Positions 26,738 through 37,399 of a stretch of 64,000 nucleotides of DNA are shown here, piece by piece (position 1 is the first letter of the stretch; each line of letters starts with the position of its first letter). The DNA is from JAYWGN01 sp043778255 (GTDB lineage: Bacteria; Bacteroidota; Bacteroidia; Chitinophagales; Chitinophagaceae): positions 1 through 64,000 of the forward strand of contig JAYWGN010000008.1 of the NCBI GenBank assembly GCA_043778255.1. Direction: 5' to 3'. The translations under genes and the position numbers were made by a program. The notes under the pieces were generated by a model. The model was not told the DNA's origin, searched no databases, and saw only the letters and a program-made list of their open reading frames with translations.

Positions 26738-27979
26738 ATGAAAAAAGTACTTTTCATTACCGCAATTATTATTACTAATTACTTTGCAACAGCTCAAACT
26801 ATTGATAGTGTAAAGCAACTAATTATTGCTAAAAAACTAACAGAAGCTAAAACTGAAATTGACCTTATTTTGGCGAAGCCAGAAAATAGTAAAAATGCCG
26901 ATGCTTGGTACTTTAAAGGCTACATATACAACTTACTATCCAAAGATACTAGCTTTACAATACCCTTAACTAATGTAAAAGCTGTTGCTTTTAATGCATT
27001 TGTAACTTGCCTTAGCATAAAGCCCAATCATAAATGGATTGTTAAAGATAACTTTACTCCATTGGTTGATATATACCAGAGTTTTTTTACTGATGCAAAG
27101 TATAACTATGCCACCCTACAGTATGATATTGCTTTAAATGACTTTATAAATGCCGAAAAAGTGGGGCAGTTTTTGTACCAACAAAAAGTATGTAAACCCA
27201 ATTACTGTTTTATAAAAACTGATACTAATTTATTGTACAATATAGCTGCTACTGCTACCAAAGCACACAAAGAGTATGAAGCTATGCAGTATTACGCCAA
27301 GTTAGCCGATGCCAAACTTAATGATCCCCAATACTTGTATATATACCATACATTAGTTGATTATTATATTGGCATTAAAGATGAAATTGCTTGTAGAAAA
27401 TATTTGAAAATTGGGGCTAAGTTGTTTCCTTATGACAACTATTGGGTACAAGCCGAAATGGATATAATGAAGGCTAGTAAACTAAATGATGCACTCATAA
27501 AAGAGTTTGATGAAAAAATAAAAGCTACTCCTAATAATTATGATTTGTATGTGGCCTACTGTAAGGAATTGTTGCGGATACTGTTTCAAACAGAAACCAA
27601 ACCAATCGATTATGAAGCCATTGTAACCCATACTGACAAGCAATTACAAATTTGTGCAACCTTACAAAAAACTGGTATTGTAACCGAATTACTGAGCAGC
27701 CAATTTTATTACAAATGTGCTATAAATGCTACCGATAGTAGTACAAAAAATACATTATTGCAAAAGGCATTGCCCTACACAACTACAGTATTTGAGTATT
27801 ACAATACCAAACAAAACATTAATAATTATGAGTTAGATGTATTAAAAAATGTAACTACAATGCTTATTACCATATATAACCTAACCCACAATGAAACAGA
27901 AAGTAAAAACTATACCACCCAACTTGATGAAATAAATAAGAAAGTTCCGATATACCAAAAGCCTAAAAAAACCAAATAA
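26738..27979 (+). CDS. secreted protein with TPR-like helices
   Basis: A 413-residue protein with a signal peptide (MKKVLFITAIIITNYFATAQ). The mature part is helical with TPR-like spacing: ADAWYFKGYIYNLLSKD (about 48-64), an ALNDFINAEKVG-type helix near 135 and YEAMQYYAKLADAK near 178. No catalytic motif was seen. Such proteins usually serve as periplasmic scaffolds. It ends at 27979 and the convergent TonB receptor gene ends at 27980, so the stop codons abut with no room for a terminator. Function unknown. Confidence 0.7.
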   Translation: MKKVLFITAIIITNYFATAQTIDSVKQLIIAKKLTEAKTEIDLILAKPENSKNADAWYFKGYIYNLLSKDTSFTIPLTNVKAVAFNAFVTCLSIKPNHKWIVKDNFTPLVDIYQSFFTDAKYNYATLQYDIALNDFINAEKVGQFLYQQKVCKPNYCFIKTDTNLLYNIAATATKAHKEYEAMQYYAKLADAKLNDPQYLYIYHTLVDYYIGIKDEIACRKYLKIGAKLFPYDNYWVQAEMDIMKASKLNDALIKEFDEKIKATPNNYDLYVAYCKELLRILFQTETKPIDYEAIVTHTDKQLQICATLQKTGIVTELLSSQFYYKCAINATDSSTKNTLLQKALPYTTTVFEYYNTKQNINNYELDVLKNVTTMLITIYNLTHNETESKNYTTQLDEINKKVPIYQKPKKTK

Positions 27980-29887
27980 TTAAAATGCCATATTAATACC
28001 GGCACTTACCCAACGGCTAGGTAATATTGCTCCTAATATATCGCTATAATTTCTGTTGAGGGCATTATTAATTTGTATAAAAGTATTTATTTTATTATAA
28101 AAGGAATACCCAATTTTGGTGTGAAGCACAAAATAATCTTTAGCAATTGCAGTGTTAATAGCTGTTGCAGTTTGGGTATTACGTAATTTGTACAATGCAT
28201 TAATACTAGCAGTAAGGTGCTTATTGTTATATACCACCGTTACGTTACTCAATACTTTTGCATGTGCCGATATGTAAAATGAAGGAATACTATCGTCGTT
28301 TTTGCTGTTGAGTAAAGTAAGGTTATATTGGATGTGTAGTTGTTGTATAGTACTAATATTTTTATGCCAATTCAAATCTAATTCTGTACCATAAGTTTTT
28401 ACTTTATCAATATTTTTGGCCAATGCATAATTGCCTGTAGGTATAAGGTTAGTTATACGAGGCAGTTGGTTGTAGGGTGTACTTGTATAATCAATCAAGT
28501 TATTTTGGTTTCTGTAAAATGCTGTAACGGATACTTTCAAATTTTTAGTACCTACATAATCGGCACCTATTTCGGTGTTCCAAGTTTTTTCGGTTAGTAA
28601 GTTGGGGTTGCCTATACGGCCACCCGTTACTAGTGTTTTATTATAATTATTATAACGTTCGGTAAAGTCAGCATCTCTTATACCTTGGCTATAACTAGCT
28701 CTTAGTACATATTGTGTAGGTGTGTAAGCAACATTTATTTGTGGGGTAAGTACTGTACCGTAGTTATTATTGTGGTCTATTCTTATACTTTCATTTAAGT
28801 ACACTTGTTTGCCTAGTTGGTGTTTTACTACAAGCCAAGTGGCTAGTTGTGTAAGGTTATGGTTGCCACGGTCGTTACTAACTATTTTTTTATTTATATA
28901 TTGTACTCCAGTATTATAAGTAGTTTTAATATCTATAACTCCTGTGTAATTAGCTTGTGCTACTAACTGTTGGGTATTGTTTTTGTTAGCTATACTACTT
29001 GGGTTATATTGAAATTGGTCACTCAATTGCTTGTAACTAATATCGGTAGTAAAACATTTGTTACCCCATTTTTTTTGTAATTGTATGTGGTTAAAAAAAG
29101 TATTGACTTGCTCATTAGCCGTATCACTTTTAAATGTGGTGTAGTAGTTTTGAGCATTAAAATCTCTGTAATCTAGTATTGATTTGGCTTGTAAATGCCA
29201 TAGGCTGGGCAGTGTAATGCTTGTAGCGGCATGTACGGTATAGTTATTAAAGTAATTAGATGTGCCACGTAATGCATTGCCAGTGCTGCTATTAGCCATA
29301 GCCCCAAGTGATGCATATACGCTATTGTATTGGTGAGCAGCTGCTACATTTAAGTTACGGGTATTATAATCGCCGTACTGTATACCTGCATGTATTTCAT
29401 TTTGTTTGGGTTGGTTATTATTTACAAATGCTTTTGTAATTATATGTATTACACCACCTACTGCATCGCTGCCCCATACTGCACTAGCTGGTCCTTTCAA
29501 TATTTCAATATGGTATATTGCATTGGGGTGTATAGGTATATTGCCGTTAAAATGCCCTGTTAGTGGGTCGTTAAGCCTAATACCATCAATTAATATAAGT
29601 ACTTGCTGAAACGTGCCACCCCGTATCAATATATCACTTTGGCTACCTTGTACACCTCGTTGTTGTACCTCTATACCTGCCACATAGCGTAGTAATTCAT
29701 CTACTGAGTTTATAGCTAATTTATTGTATGTAGCGCCAGGTATTGTAATAATATTTCTACCTGTTTGTGTAAGTACTTGCTGTGTATTAGTGGCCGTTAC
29801 TATTAACGAATCTTGTTGGTATATTTTTATTTGTGCTGTTGCGGTACTGCTTACAATAGCTAGTAATATAATACAGGCATACTTCAT
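27980..29887 (-). CDS. TonB-dependent outer-membrane receptor (BtuB/CirA-like)
   Basis: The 635-residue protein has a signal peptide (MKYACIILLAIVSSTATAQ), a plug domain (about 45-160, with SVDELLRYVAGIEVQQRG, IRGGTFQQVLILIDG and EILKGPASAVWGSDAVGG) and a 22-strand-type barrel ending in Phe. A TonB-box candidate is DSLIVTAT near residues 26-33. The size and missing N-terminal carboxypeptidase-like domain place it with the BtuB/siderophore type rather than SusC. The substrate is unknown: the 100 bp upstream hold no cobalamin riboswitch or Fur-like palindrome that I can see. A single gene between the convergent TPR-like gene and TamB on the same strand. Confidence 0.9.
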   Translation of the reverse strand: MKYACIILLAIVSSTATAQIKIYQQDSLIVTATNTQQVLTQTGRNIITIPGATYNKLAINSVDELLRYVAGIEVQQRGVQGSQSDILIRGGTFQQVLILIDGIRLNDPLTGHFNGNIPIHPNAIYHIEILKGPASAVWGSDAVGGVIHIITKAFVNNNQPKQNEIHAGIQYGDYNTRNLNVAAAHQYNSVYASLGAMANSSTGNALRGTSNYFNNYTVHAATSITLPSLWHLQAKSILDYRDFNAQNYYTTFKSDTANEQVNTFFNHIQLQKKWGNKCFTTDISYKQLSDQFQYNPSSIANKNNTQQLVAQANYTGVIDIKTTYNTGVQYINKKIVSNDRGNHNLTQLATWLVVKHQLGKQVYLNESIRIDHNNNYGTVLTPQINVAYTPTQYVLRASYSQGIRDADFTERYNNYNKTLVTGGRIGNPNLLTEKTWNTEIGADYVGTKNLKVSVTAFYRNQNNLIDYTSTPYNQLPRITNLIPTGNYALAKNIDKVKTYGTELDLNWHKNISTIQQLHIQYNLTLLNSKNDDSIPSFYISAHAKVLSNVTVVYNNKHLTASINALYKLRNTQTATAINTAIAKDYFVLHTKIGYSFYNKINTFIQINNALNRNYSDILGAILPSRWVSAGINMAF

Positions 29888-29987
29888 TTTTTATAATTTT
29901 GGTTGGTTGCAAAACTATATTTTCGTACACCATTTTAAATTTTTCTTTTCCCTTTTTTTGTAGTAAAATTAAATTTAAGTTAACCCA

Positions 29988-32900
29988 CTAATTTTTCTTT
30001 TTTTTCCTTATGCCAAAGAGGCTTCTGAAGTCGTTGGCTTCTTTACGAAGTACTATACCACCACCATCCGATATTCGTCTGTTATTAGTAATATCTGCCT
30101 GAAAGGCATCGAGTGTAGTACGATGAAATAGGGTACCTACAACTGTTCCGTCGTTGGTAATGCTATACTCCAATTTAAAATTAGGTAATATTAAAAACGA
30201 TGTAGTACTTGTGGCTACGCCAAAATCAAAATTGCCCGTAGCGGTAAATGTAAGCCTGTCCGATAATAAATAGCGTAACCCCAAATCACTCGATATACGT
30301 TGGGCTACATTGTTCTGCAAGCCACCTGGTGAGTAGGTTCTAAAGTCGAAATTAAACTGCAATTTGTCATTGCCAAATGCGGTACGTAATAATTTGTTAA
30401 GTACGTTAGTAGCCTCTTTGGATAGCAAGCCCGATATGGTATTTAAGCCTGTATTTTTTACAGCATCAAAACCTTCTCTACCAAGGTTGGAGGTTTGGCT
30501 TAATGGTAACAACCTATCAAATAGTACTAAAAATGCAACCTGTCTGTTAAGCACACTTTCGTCTCGCCTTAACAGGTTCAAAGTTTCCTCAATTTGAGGA
30601 TTTGTTTGCCCATTCGAGGCTGTTTCTATTCCAAATTTTATTACTGGTTTAGATAAGGTGCCAGTCATATTAGCAGTTACTCTAAGGTCGGAGTTTATAT
30701 TGCCAGTAGTACCATTTACATTTGTAAATAATTCGTTAAGCGATACCGATTTTGCCAAGTAATTGGCATCTATTTTTATAATTGCATCGTATGGGTTGCC
30801 ACTCCAATTTATGGTGCTTCCATTTTGTATATTAAAGGGTTTACGAAACCACGATTGTAAGCTAAAGTCATACACACCTTCCTCTACTGTGTAGCCACCA
30901 TTAATAGTTATATCGCCATTAGGCGCTATGCCTAAGTTTATATTACCAGTACCTTTTGCTACTATATTATCACCAGCTTGGTCATCTAATATTACTTTTA
31001 TTTTTACATTTTTATTTGCATTTAAGCCCATTTTTATATCCATATTACCAGTAGCAACAGCTTTGCTAATGGCCATTTCTTTACCATAAGTTTTAAATTC
31101 TATAAATTCTGCTTTGCCCAATGTTTTAGTTTCGGTATTGGTATTTAGTGTTATATCAGCTTCGGTGGGGTTGTTTACGTTTATTACCAAACTCAAATTG
31201 TCCAGGCTCCCTTTTAACTTTAATTTTGCATCGGCTATGGCTTTGCCATAAAATACTTCATTTATGTTTCTTGTAGTATTGAGCAGCAATAATTTATCGG
31301 TACTAACTTCTATATCTAATTTCATTTTTCCAAAAAAACCATCGTGGTATATTCTGGCTATTTTTAACTCCCCAGTATTTTTTAAAGTATCAATTACTTT
31401 AAGTCCACTAAAATCTATATCATTTGCATTAAATGTAATGTTGCCCTTAGGTATTTTGTAGGGTACATTAGTATATTTTATGGTAGTTTGTAAGGTGTCA
31501 ACTATTTGTACTTTGCCTAGTATGTATTGTTGTTTTTCGGTACCAAATATTTCTAACTCACCCGCCACACAGCCCGATACATTGGAGAGTACACCACTCA
31601 AATAATTTTCAATTAATTTAACGTCTGTACAGTTCAATTTTATTTTATTGTTAATAGTATTACCCGTACTATCGTTAGGGTTATAGCTCCCTACTATATT
31701 AAAGTTGTAGGGCTTTGCTTCTGACTTTGCAAAGTAATTAGTAAGTTGTGTTTTAGTGTTGTAACTGCCACCAAGCTCAAGTTTACCTATGGTTACACCA
31801 TCTTTTACAAAGTCATTTATATACGTATTGTTGGTAGTAATTAGTGGCTTACCAAAAGGATCTTTTACTAATATTTGTCCGTTAAACTTACCAGTAAATT
31901 TATTAGTAGTTATAAAAAATGGGGTAATGTCACCTACCTCTACATTTTTAATATCGGCTATTATGTTGTAAAAATTTTCGTCTTGGTCGGGTTCGCTTTT
32001 AATTACAATTTCTTGATCTTCGTGTATAAATTTTAAGTCGTTTATAGCAATTACATTTTTACGCAGTATAAATTCGCCATTTTTTTCGAGTGTCCATTTT
32101 TTATTATTTATGGTAAAATAACTTGGTTCAAATATGGCTTGTACTCCATCATCATACACCATTATATTGCCGTTTATATTTAGTTCATTTAGGGTTTTGT
32201 TGCTACTACTTTGTAAGCTAAAGCTCGATTGATTTTTAATATTTTTAACATTAAGTGTAGTGTTGCTAAATGTAGTACTATCGTTTATGGTTAATGTACC
32301 AATGTTGCCCACTAAAGTAAGTGAGTCAGTGGTACCATAGCCATTAAGTTGTAGGTCGGTAAAGGCGTATTGTTTGTTATAGGTAAAGTTAGGAATACTA
32401 GCCGTAAAACTTGCCTCATTGGTATTACTATTAATACTACCAGCTATTGTGGCATTATTAAATCCTGCAATATTTTTACTTATAAGTTTGGTATAACCAT
32501 CTATATTTTTTGTGGTTATTGAAAATGCAAAGTTTTGATTACCATCAAATTTTTTTGGAATATCAAAGAGGGCAGGGTAGTATTGGTGCAAAAATAAACT
32601 GAATGCATTGCCTATATTTTTATAATTAAAATTACCTTTAACTGTACCTTCAAACTCATTGCTACTAACGGCTAGCTCCCTACCAGTAGCGGTATTAAGT
32701 GATTGTACGGTTAAGTAATTAAATGGTAAAGCTTCACCATCTTTTTTAAGTATGGCGTTATCAAGCATTATACTACCATCAAATTTGTCGAGTGTTATAC
32801 CTTTAAATTTTAAGGCTACATTACCAACCAAACTATAATCCTCCGGTGTAAATTGTAATGCTTTAAAGTTTGACTTATCAATTTGTGCTTTTATATCAAA

Positions 32901-34748
32901 CTCTGGCGTGGCTGTATTAAAGTCAACTAAACCAATTATAGTAGCAACCAAATTTTTATCATTTGCAATTACGGTTCCGTTAAATTTTTTATTTTCAATA
33001 GTGCCTTTTGTTACAAAATTTTCGTAAGTATATTTTCCATATCGTAAACTTTTTGTAGTACCATCAACTGTAGCTTTTAATGTATTTAAAGTAAAGCCGC
33101 TGCCTTTTACACTACCATCAAAGCTAATTGCTCCTAGGCTATTGTTTTTTATAAATGTACCTAATTCAAACTTATCAGTATTTATTTTACCTGAGTAAGT
33201 AGGCAACCCTATAGTAGGCAACTTCAAATTAAGGTCGGTGGTAATGCTGCCTAGCGGAGTTTGTAGGGTACCATAGGTTACAAAGTCATTAATAAAGCCT
33301 GTAAAGTTTCCGTTATAATTTATGTAAGTCAATTTATTTAAAGCTACACCATTTATAGTTTTTAAGGTAGGTATAGCTGCACTTATATCGGCGTAGTTGG
33401 TAGTAATGGTACCGCCATTAAGGTCAATAAATGTTTCAGTAATGTTGGGCAACCCTTTAAGCACTACATCGCCTTTTACAGTTGTGTTATTAACACGGGC
33501 ATATAAGTTTTTTGCTTTTAGGTTATCTACAGTGCCATTAATTATACCATTAATATATAGGTTATTATTAGTGCCAGCAAGTGTAGGTGCAAACAAACCA
33601 ATATCCTTACTGCTAATAGTAGTATTGGTAAGGTTAGCTTTTATGTAAATGTTATGTATAAAGTTACTAATGTCGGCAGTAAAATTATTGTAACTAAATG
33701 CAATTGAATTAGTTATATTACTGTTAGGGGTAGTTAATTGTAAGCTATCAAAAAGTATGGTGTTGGGGTATGCTTTTATATTAGCTGATAATGTTTTTAT
33801 ATTAAGCCCACTTCTTTCTTTCGCATTAAGATTTGCAGCCAATGTTACAGTATCATTTACCCATTTTACATTGTTAATAGTTGCATTTATTTGATTAAAA
33901 TTTATGAACCCAGCTTCAAAGTGGTTGGGTAGTATGTTGGCTATTGTATTGTCTAGCAGTAATGAGGCATTGGTAAGTTTTAATTTATCAATAAGTACTT
34001 GCCAGCCAAATAATTGGTAGTATCTATTGGTACTTGGTTGTGTAATGGTTTGTATTATATTGGTTTTGGGCTTTAGCCCTGTATATATTTTTTGGTTATA
34101 TTTTGGTTCGTCAATTTCTATGCTTTTTATATCTACTATTTTTTTCGCTATATCAATTTCATAAGCCTGCAATTCAAGGTTTTTTAAGGCTATTGTTTTG
34201 TCATCGCCTACCCAAGCATCTTTTTGCTTTATTATAATGTTATGAAAGCTTACATTTTTTATGTGTAAGGCAATACCATTATTACCGCTTTTGCTACTAC
34301 TGCTACTTGTACCTAAAGCATTTATTACAAATTGGTAATTCCAAACACTATCATTGCGGTAAGTATTAATAACTGCATTAGTTAGGTTAACATTAGTTAT
34401 ATCTGCCTTATCTTTTACAAAAAACCAATCGGTAATATTGCCTTTAGCAATACCTGCATAGAGCATGGTATCGTTTTGTTGATCCTCTATATACAAACCC
34501 TCTACTACTACTGTGTTAAATAAATTAAAGCCCACTTTACTTACTGTTACTTTGGTATGTAATGTCTTGGATAATCTATCCGTTATTTTATGTCCCAACC
34601 AATTTTGTACAGCTGGTATTTTAAGCACAAACCATACTACTATAATTAGCAATAGTATACCAATTACAACCCATTTTAATATTTTTAAAAATTTTTTCAG
34701 TATTATTGTTTTTGCAAAAAAACGTTCTTTCTTTTTGCCTATTGGCAA
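29988..34748 (-). CDS. tamB: translocation and assembly module protein TamB-like
   Basis: TamB/AsmA-superfamily proteins span the periplasm as long hydrophobic grooves and move lipids or help outer-membrane protein assembly. The 1586-residue product has a single N-terminal membrane helix (about 24-45, after a basic KKKERFF start), a very long beta-repeat region, and the C-terminal DUF490/TamB domain (about 1140-1560). It ends in a basic tail (IRKKKKN). Length matches Bacteroidota TamB. The gene diverges from the VWA gene at 34933; the TonB receptor starts 100 bp after its stop on the same strand. No TamA (Omp85) gene lies beside it, as is common in this phylum. Confidence 0.9.
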   Translation of the reverse strand: MPIGKKKERFFAKTIILKKFLKILKWVVIGILLLIIVVWFVLKIPAVQNWLGHKITDRLSKTLHTKVTVSKVGFNLFNTVVVEGLYIEDQQNDTMLYAGIAKGNITDWFFVKDKADITNVNLTNAVINTYRNDSVWNYQFVINALGTSSSSSKSGNNGIALHIKNVSFHNIIIKQKDAWVGDDKTIALKNLELQAYEIDIAKKIVDIKSIEIDEPKYNQKIYTGLKPKTNIIQTITQPSTNRYYQLFGWQVLIDKLKLTNASLLLDNTIANILPNHFEAGFINFNQINATINNVKWVNDTVTLAANLNAKERSGLNIKTLSANIKAYPNTILFDSLQLTTPNSNITNSIAFSYNNFTADISNFIHNIYIKANLTNTTISSKDIGLFAPTLAGTNNNLYINGIINGTVDNLKAKNLYARVNNTTVKGDVVLKGLPNITETFIDLNGGTITTNYADISAAIPTLKTINGVALNKLTYINYNGNFTGFINDFVTYGTLQTPLGSITTDLNLKLPTIGLPTYSGKINTDKFELGTFIKNNSLGAISFDGSVKGSGFTLNTLKATVDGTTKSLRYGKYTYENFVTKGTIENKKFNGTVIANDKNLVATIIGLVDFNTATPEFDIKAQIDKSNFKALQFTPEDYSLVGNVALKFKGITLDKFDGSIMLDNAILKKDGEALPFNYLTVQSLNTATGRELAVSSNEFEGTVKGNFNYKNIGNAFSLFLHQYYPALFDIPKKFDGNQNFAFSITTKNIDGYTKLISKNIAGFNNATIAGSINSNTNEASFTASIPNFTYNKQYAFTDLQLNGYGTTDSLTLVGNIGTLTINDSTTFSNTTLNVKNIKNQSSFSLQSSSNKTLNELNINGNIMVYDDGVQAIFEPSYFTINNKKWTLEKNGEFILRKNVIAINDLKFIHEDQEIVIKSEPDQDENFYNIIADIKNVEVGDITPFFITTNKFTGKFNGQILVKDPFGKPLITTNNTYINDFVKDGVTIGKLELGGSYNTKTQLTNYFAKSEAKPYNFNIVGSYNPNDSTGNTINNKIKLNCTDVKLIENYLSGVLSNVSGCVAGELEIFGTEKQQYILGKVQIVDTLQTTIKYTNVPYKIPKGNITFNANDIDFSGLKVIDTLKNTGELKIARIYHDGFFGKMKLDIEVSTDKLLLLNTTRNINEVFYGKAIADAKLKLKGSLDNLSLVINVNNPTEADITLNTNTETKTLGKAEFIEFKTYGKEMAISKAVATGNMDIKMGLNANKNVKIKVILDDQAGDNIVAKGTGNINLGIAPNGDITINGGYTVEEGVYDFSLQSWFRKPFNIQNGSTINWSGNPYDAIIKIDANYLAKSVSLNELFTNVNGTTGNINSDLRVTANMTGTLSKPVIKFGIETASNGQTNPQIEETLNLLRRDESVLNRQVAFLVLFDRLLPLSQTSNLGREGFDAVKNTGLNTISGLLSKEATNVLNKLLRTAFGNDKLQFNFDFRTYSPGGLQNNVAQRISSDLGLRYLLSDRLTFTATGNFDFGVATSTTSFLILPNFKLEYSITNDGTVVGTLFHRTTLDAFQADITNNRRISDGGGIVLRKEANDFRSLFGIRKKKKN

Positions 34749-34932
34749 ATACTATACCATAGTTATATTAATAGCTTTACAAAGTTCATTTATTATATTG
34801 AATGTACAAAAATTCAAGTTTTATTTAAGGGTATAAAAAGTAATTGTATACATACTCCAACATTACGTCAACAATTGAAATGCAAAGCTGTTGTACAATG
34901 TTATAACTTTACAGTACAGAAATTACAAAAAT

Positions 34933-36027
34933 ATGAAAGGCTTTCAATTTAGCAAATACGAACCCAATAGTAATGCTCAAACGCCGTTTGAAAAATTACT
35001 TGATTTATTTACCCAATTACTTACTTACACTAATGGCGATGCTACCGAGGCACTTAACTGGCTTACTGAGCTTGATAAAAAGTATGAACTAACTACGCCC
35101 AACTACGGTATGGGCGACTTTATAAACGACCTTAAAGAGAATGGTTACCTTAAAGAAAATGAGCATAACGGCACATTTAAAATTACTAGTAAAACAGAGC
35201 AAACCATACGTAAACAAAGTTTGGAAGAAATATTTGGGAAACTAAAAAAATCGAAAACTGGTAACCATACTACAAAAAAAACTGGGCAAGGCGATGAAAG
35301 TAATAGTGATACAAGGCCTTATACATTTGGCGACCGTGTAGAGCAAATAGACTTTACACAAAGTATATTAAATGCACAAATTAATAGAGGAGTTGATAGC
35401 TTTAGCCTTTATGAAGATGACCTACAAATACGAGAAACTGACTACAAAGCCCAAACTAGTACCGTGCTTATGATTGATATTAGCCATAGTATGATATTGT
35501 ATGGCGAAGACCGTATAACACCTGCCAAAAAAGTAGCCATGGCATTAGCCGAATTAATAAAAACCAAATACCCCAAAGACACTATAGATATTGTAGTATT
35601 TGGTAACGATGCTTGGCCTATAGAAATTAAAGATTTGCCTTACCTAGAGGTAGGGCCATACCATACTAATACTGTAGCTGGGCTTGAGCTAGCCATGGAT
35701 ATATTGCGAAGGAGACGAAACCCTAACAAGCAAATATTTATGATAACCGATGGCAAGCCAACTTGCCTCAAAATAGCAGGTAAGTATTATAAAAACAGCT
35801 TTGGGCTCGATAGGAAAGTAGTGAACCGATGCCTAAGTTTGGCTACACAATGTAAAAAGTTAAAGATACCTATTACTACATTTATGATAGCAAGTGACCC
35901 CTACTTGCAAAGCTTTGTAAACGAATTTACTGACTGCAACCAAGGCAAAGCTTACTTTGCTGCACTCGATAATTTGGGCAGCTTTATATTTAAAGATTTT
36001 GAAAGCGGAAAGAGTAAACTAGTATAA
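34933..36027 (+). CDS. von Willebrand factor A domain protein
   Basis: The ATG at 34933 is used; an in-frame codon at 34891 would add 14 residues without a fitting promoter, while TTATAACTTTAC at about 34900-34911 looks like a -7 region. The 364-residue cytoplasmic protein has an N-terminal helical region (1-125) and a VWA domain (about 170-360) with a complete MIDAS start D182-x-S184-x-S186 (MIDISHSM) and the later TDGKPT. VWA proteins of this size usually work with a MoxR/Mg-chelatase-like AAA+ ATPase, and one lies at 38573-40096 on the same strand; the 2.5 kb between them look inserted. The pair would form a chaperone-like metal-insertion or remodelling complex, substrate unknown. Confidence 0.88.
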   Translation: MKGFQFSKYEPNSNAQTPFEKLLDLFTQLLTYTNGDATEALNWLTELDKKYELTTPNYGMGDFINDLKENGYLKENEHNGTFKITSKTEQTIRKQSLEEIFGKLKKSKTGNHTTKKTGQGDESNSDTRPYTFGDRVEQIDFTQSILNAQINRGVDSFSLYEDDLQIRETDYKAQTSTVLMIDISHSMILYGEDRITPAKKVAMALAELIKTKYPKDTIDIVVFGNDAWPIEIKDLPYLEVGPYHTNTVAGLELAMDILRRRRNPNKQIFMITDGKPTCLKIAGKYYKNSFGLDRKVVNRCLSLATQCKKLKIPITTFMIASDPYLQSFVNEFTDCNQGKAYFAALDNLGSFIFKDFESGKSKLV

Positions 36028-36066
36028 AAGTACATTTATTGATTATCAATGGTTTACGTACTAAAA

Positions 36067-36205
36067 ACTGGTAATTCTATTACTCTATGTTGATGTATTA
36101 CCAGTAATTTTATTAGTGTACTAACAAAATTAACAGTAAATTTATATATTAATATTATAAAATTACCGATAATTATGTTATTTTTGTTGTAAAATTACCA
36201 GTAAT
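36067..36205 (+). promoter_or_regulatory. array of ATTAC-N2-GTAAT operator-like sites before the ATPase gene
   Basis: Copies of a short palindrome with ATTAC/GTAAT arms recur: ATTACCAGTAAT at 36097-36108 and 36194-36205, ATTACCGATAAT at 36162-36173, ATTAACAGTAAA at 36129-36140 and the half-site ACTGGTAAT at 36067-36075. The last full copy runs into the ATG at 36204, so a bound protein would cover the translation start. This suggests tight autoregulation by a dimeric factor. No separate regulator gene is next to it. Confidence 0.65.
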
Positions 36206-37340
36206 GAATAGCATTGAAAGGTTTGTAGCCGATGAAATAATGGTCGATATAGGCAAACAAAAAGTACTGATGCTTTATGGAAGTAGGCGAGTAGGTAAAA
36301 CAAAAATATTAGATTTTATAAAACAAAAATATAATGATAAAGTATTGTATGTAACTGGCGAAGATGTGGAAGTACAAGCCATATTGAATAATAGAACAAT
36401 AAGAAATTATAAGCAATTGGTAGGCAACCAAACTATAATAATAATAGATGAAGCACAGTACGTACCCAACATTGGGCTATGCCTTAAGTTAATGATAGAT
36501 CAAGTAAAGGGTATTACAATTATTGCTTCGGGTTCATCATCGTTTGATTTGAATAATGCAGCTGGCGAACCGTTAGTAGGGCGTAAGTTTACATTTAAAC
36601 TAAAGGCATTTGCACAGCAAGAGTTAAAGCAAATGGAAAATGTACTACAAAGCAAAAGTGCCTTAGCTGAAAGGTTAATATATGGCAGCTACCCCGAAGT
36701 ATATTTTTTACAAACCAATAAAGAAAAAGAAAGATACTTAAATGAAATTGTGAGTAGCTACCTGTTAAAAGATATACTAGCCTTAGAAAACGTAAAAGAT
36801 GCAGCGTTGCTAAAAAAGCTATTGCAGCTATTGGCGTTTCAAGTAGGTAACGAAGTATCTACAAACGAACTGGCTAAAAACCTTAAAATAGCACAACTAA
36901 CCGTAGAGCGCTACTTGGATTTGCTAACTAAAGTATTTATAATATACCCACTAACTGCTTATAGTACTAACCAACGTAAAGAAATTGCAAAAAGTAAAAA
37001 ATGGTACTTTGCCGATAATGGCATACGCAATGCATTAATAAAAAACTACACCATACTAGAGCTACGAACCGATGTAGGTGCACTGTGGGAGCAGTATTGC
37101 TTAAATGAACGTATTAAATATAATCAGTATAAAAAAAATGACATACAATATTTTTTTTGGCGAACTTATGATGGGCAAGAAATAGATTTTATAGAAATAA
37201 ATAACACAATTATGGTAGCTTTTGAGTGTAAATACACACGACAAAAATATAAACTACCCGCAGCATTTGCAAAATTTTATCCCAATGCTGCTGTTACATT
37301 GCTACACAAAGAAAATTATTTGGAGTATATAATGGATTAG
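36204..37340 (+). CDS. AAA ATPase with C-terminal DUF4143
   Basis: The 378-residue protein has an N-terminal AAA_14 ATPase domain with Walker A GSRRVGKT at 26-33 and Walker B IIIIDEAQ near 78-85, a winged-helix middle (ELAKNLKIAQLTVERYLDLL, about 223-242) and the C-terminal DUF4143 region with FFWRTYDGQEIDFIEINN, a restriction-endonuclease-like core pattern (D/E-x-D near 325). Such proteins are frequent, often acquired, and of uncertain role; links to DNA mobility or defence have been proposed for relatives. The start ATG is embedded in the last copy of an operator-like palindrome. The gene separates the VWA gene from its probable AAA+ partner. Confidence 0.88.
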   Translation: MNSIERFVADEIMVDIGKQKVLMLYGSRRVGKTKILDFIKQKYNDKVLYVTGEDVEVQAILNNRTIRNYKQLVGNQTIIIIDEAQYVPNIGLCLKLMIDQVKGITIIASGSSSFDLNNAAGEPLVGRKFTFKLKAFAQQELKQMENVLQSKSALAERLIYGSYPEVYFLQTNKEKERYLNEIVSSYLLKDILALENVKDAALLKKLLQLLAFQVGNEVSTNELAKNLKIAQLTVERYLDLLTKVFIIYPLTAYSTNQRKEIAKSKKWYFADNGIRNALIKNYTILELRTDVGALWEQYCLNERIKYNQYKKNDIQYFFWRTYDGQEIDFIEINNTIMVAFECKYTRQKYKLPAAFAKFYPNAAVTLLHKENYLEYIMD

Positions 37341-37399
37341 GTTGAAAAATGGTAATAACTTTATAGTTTAATAACTGTTTATTTAAATAATCAAAATAA

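Noticed and set aside
29888..29987. Cobalamin riboswitch before the BtuB-like receptor gene
   Set aside because: The 100-bp upstream region is too short and lacks the B12-box; nothing links the receptor to vitamin B12.
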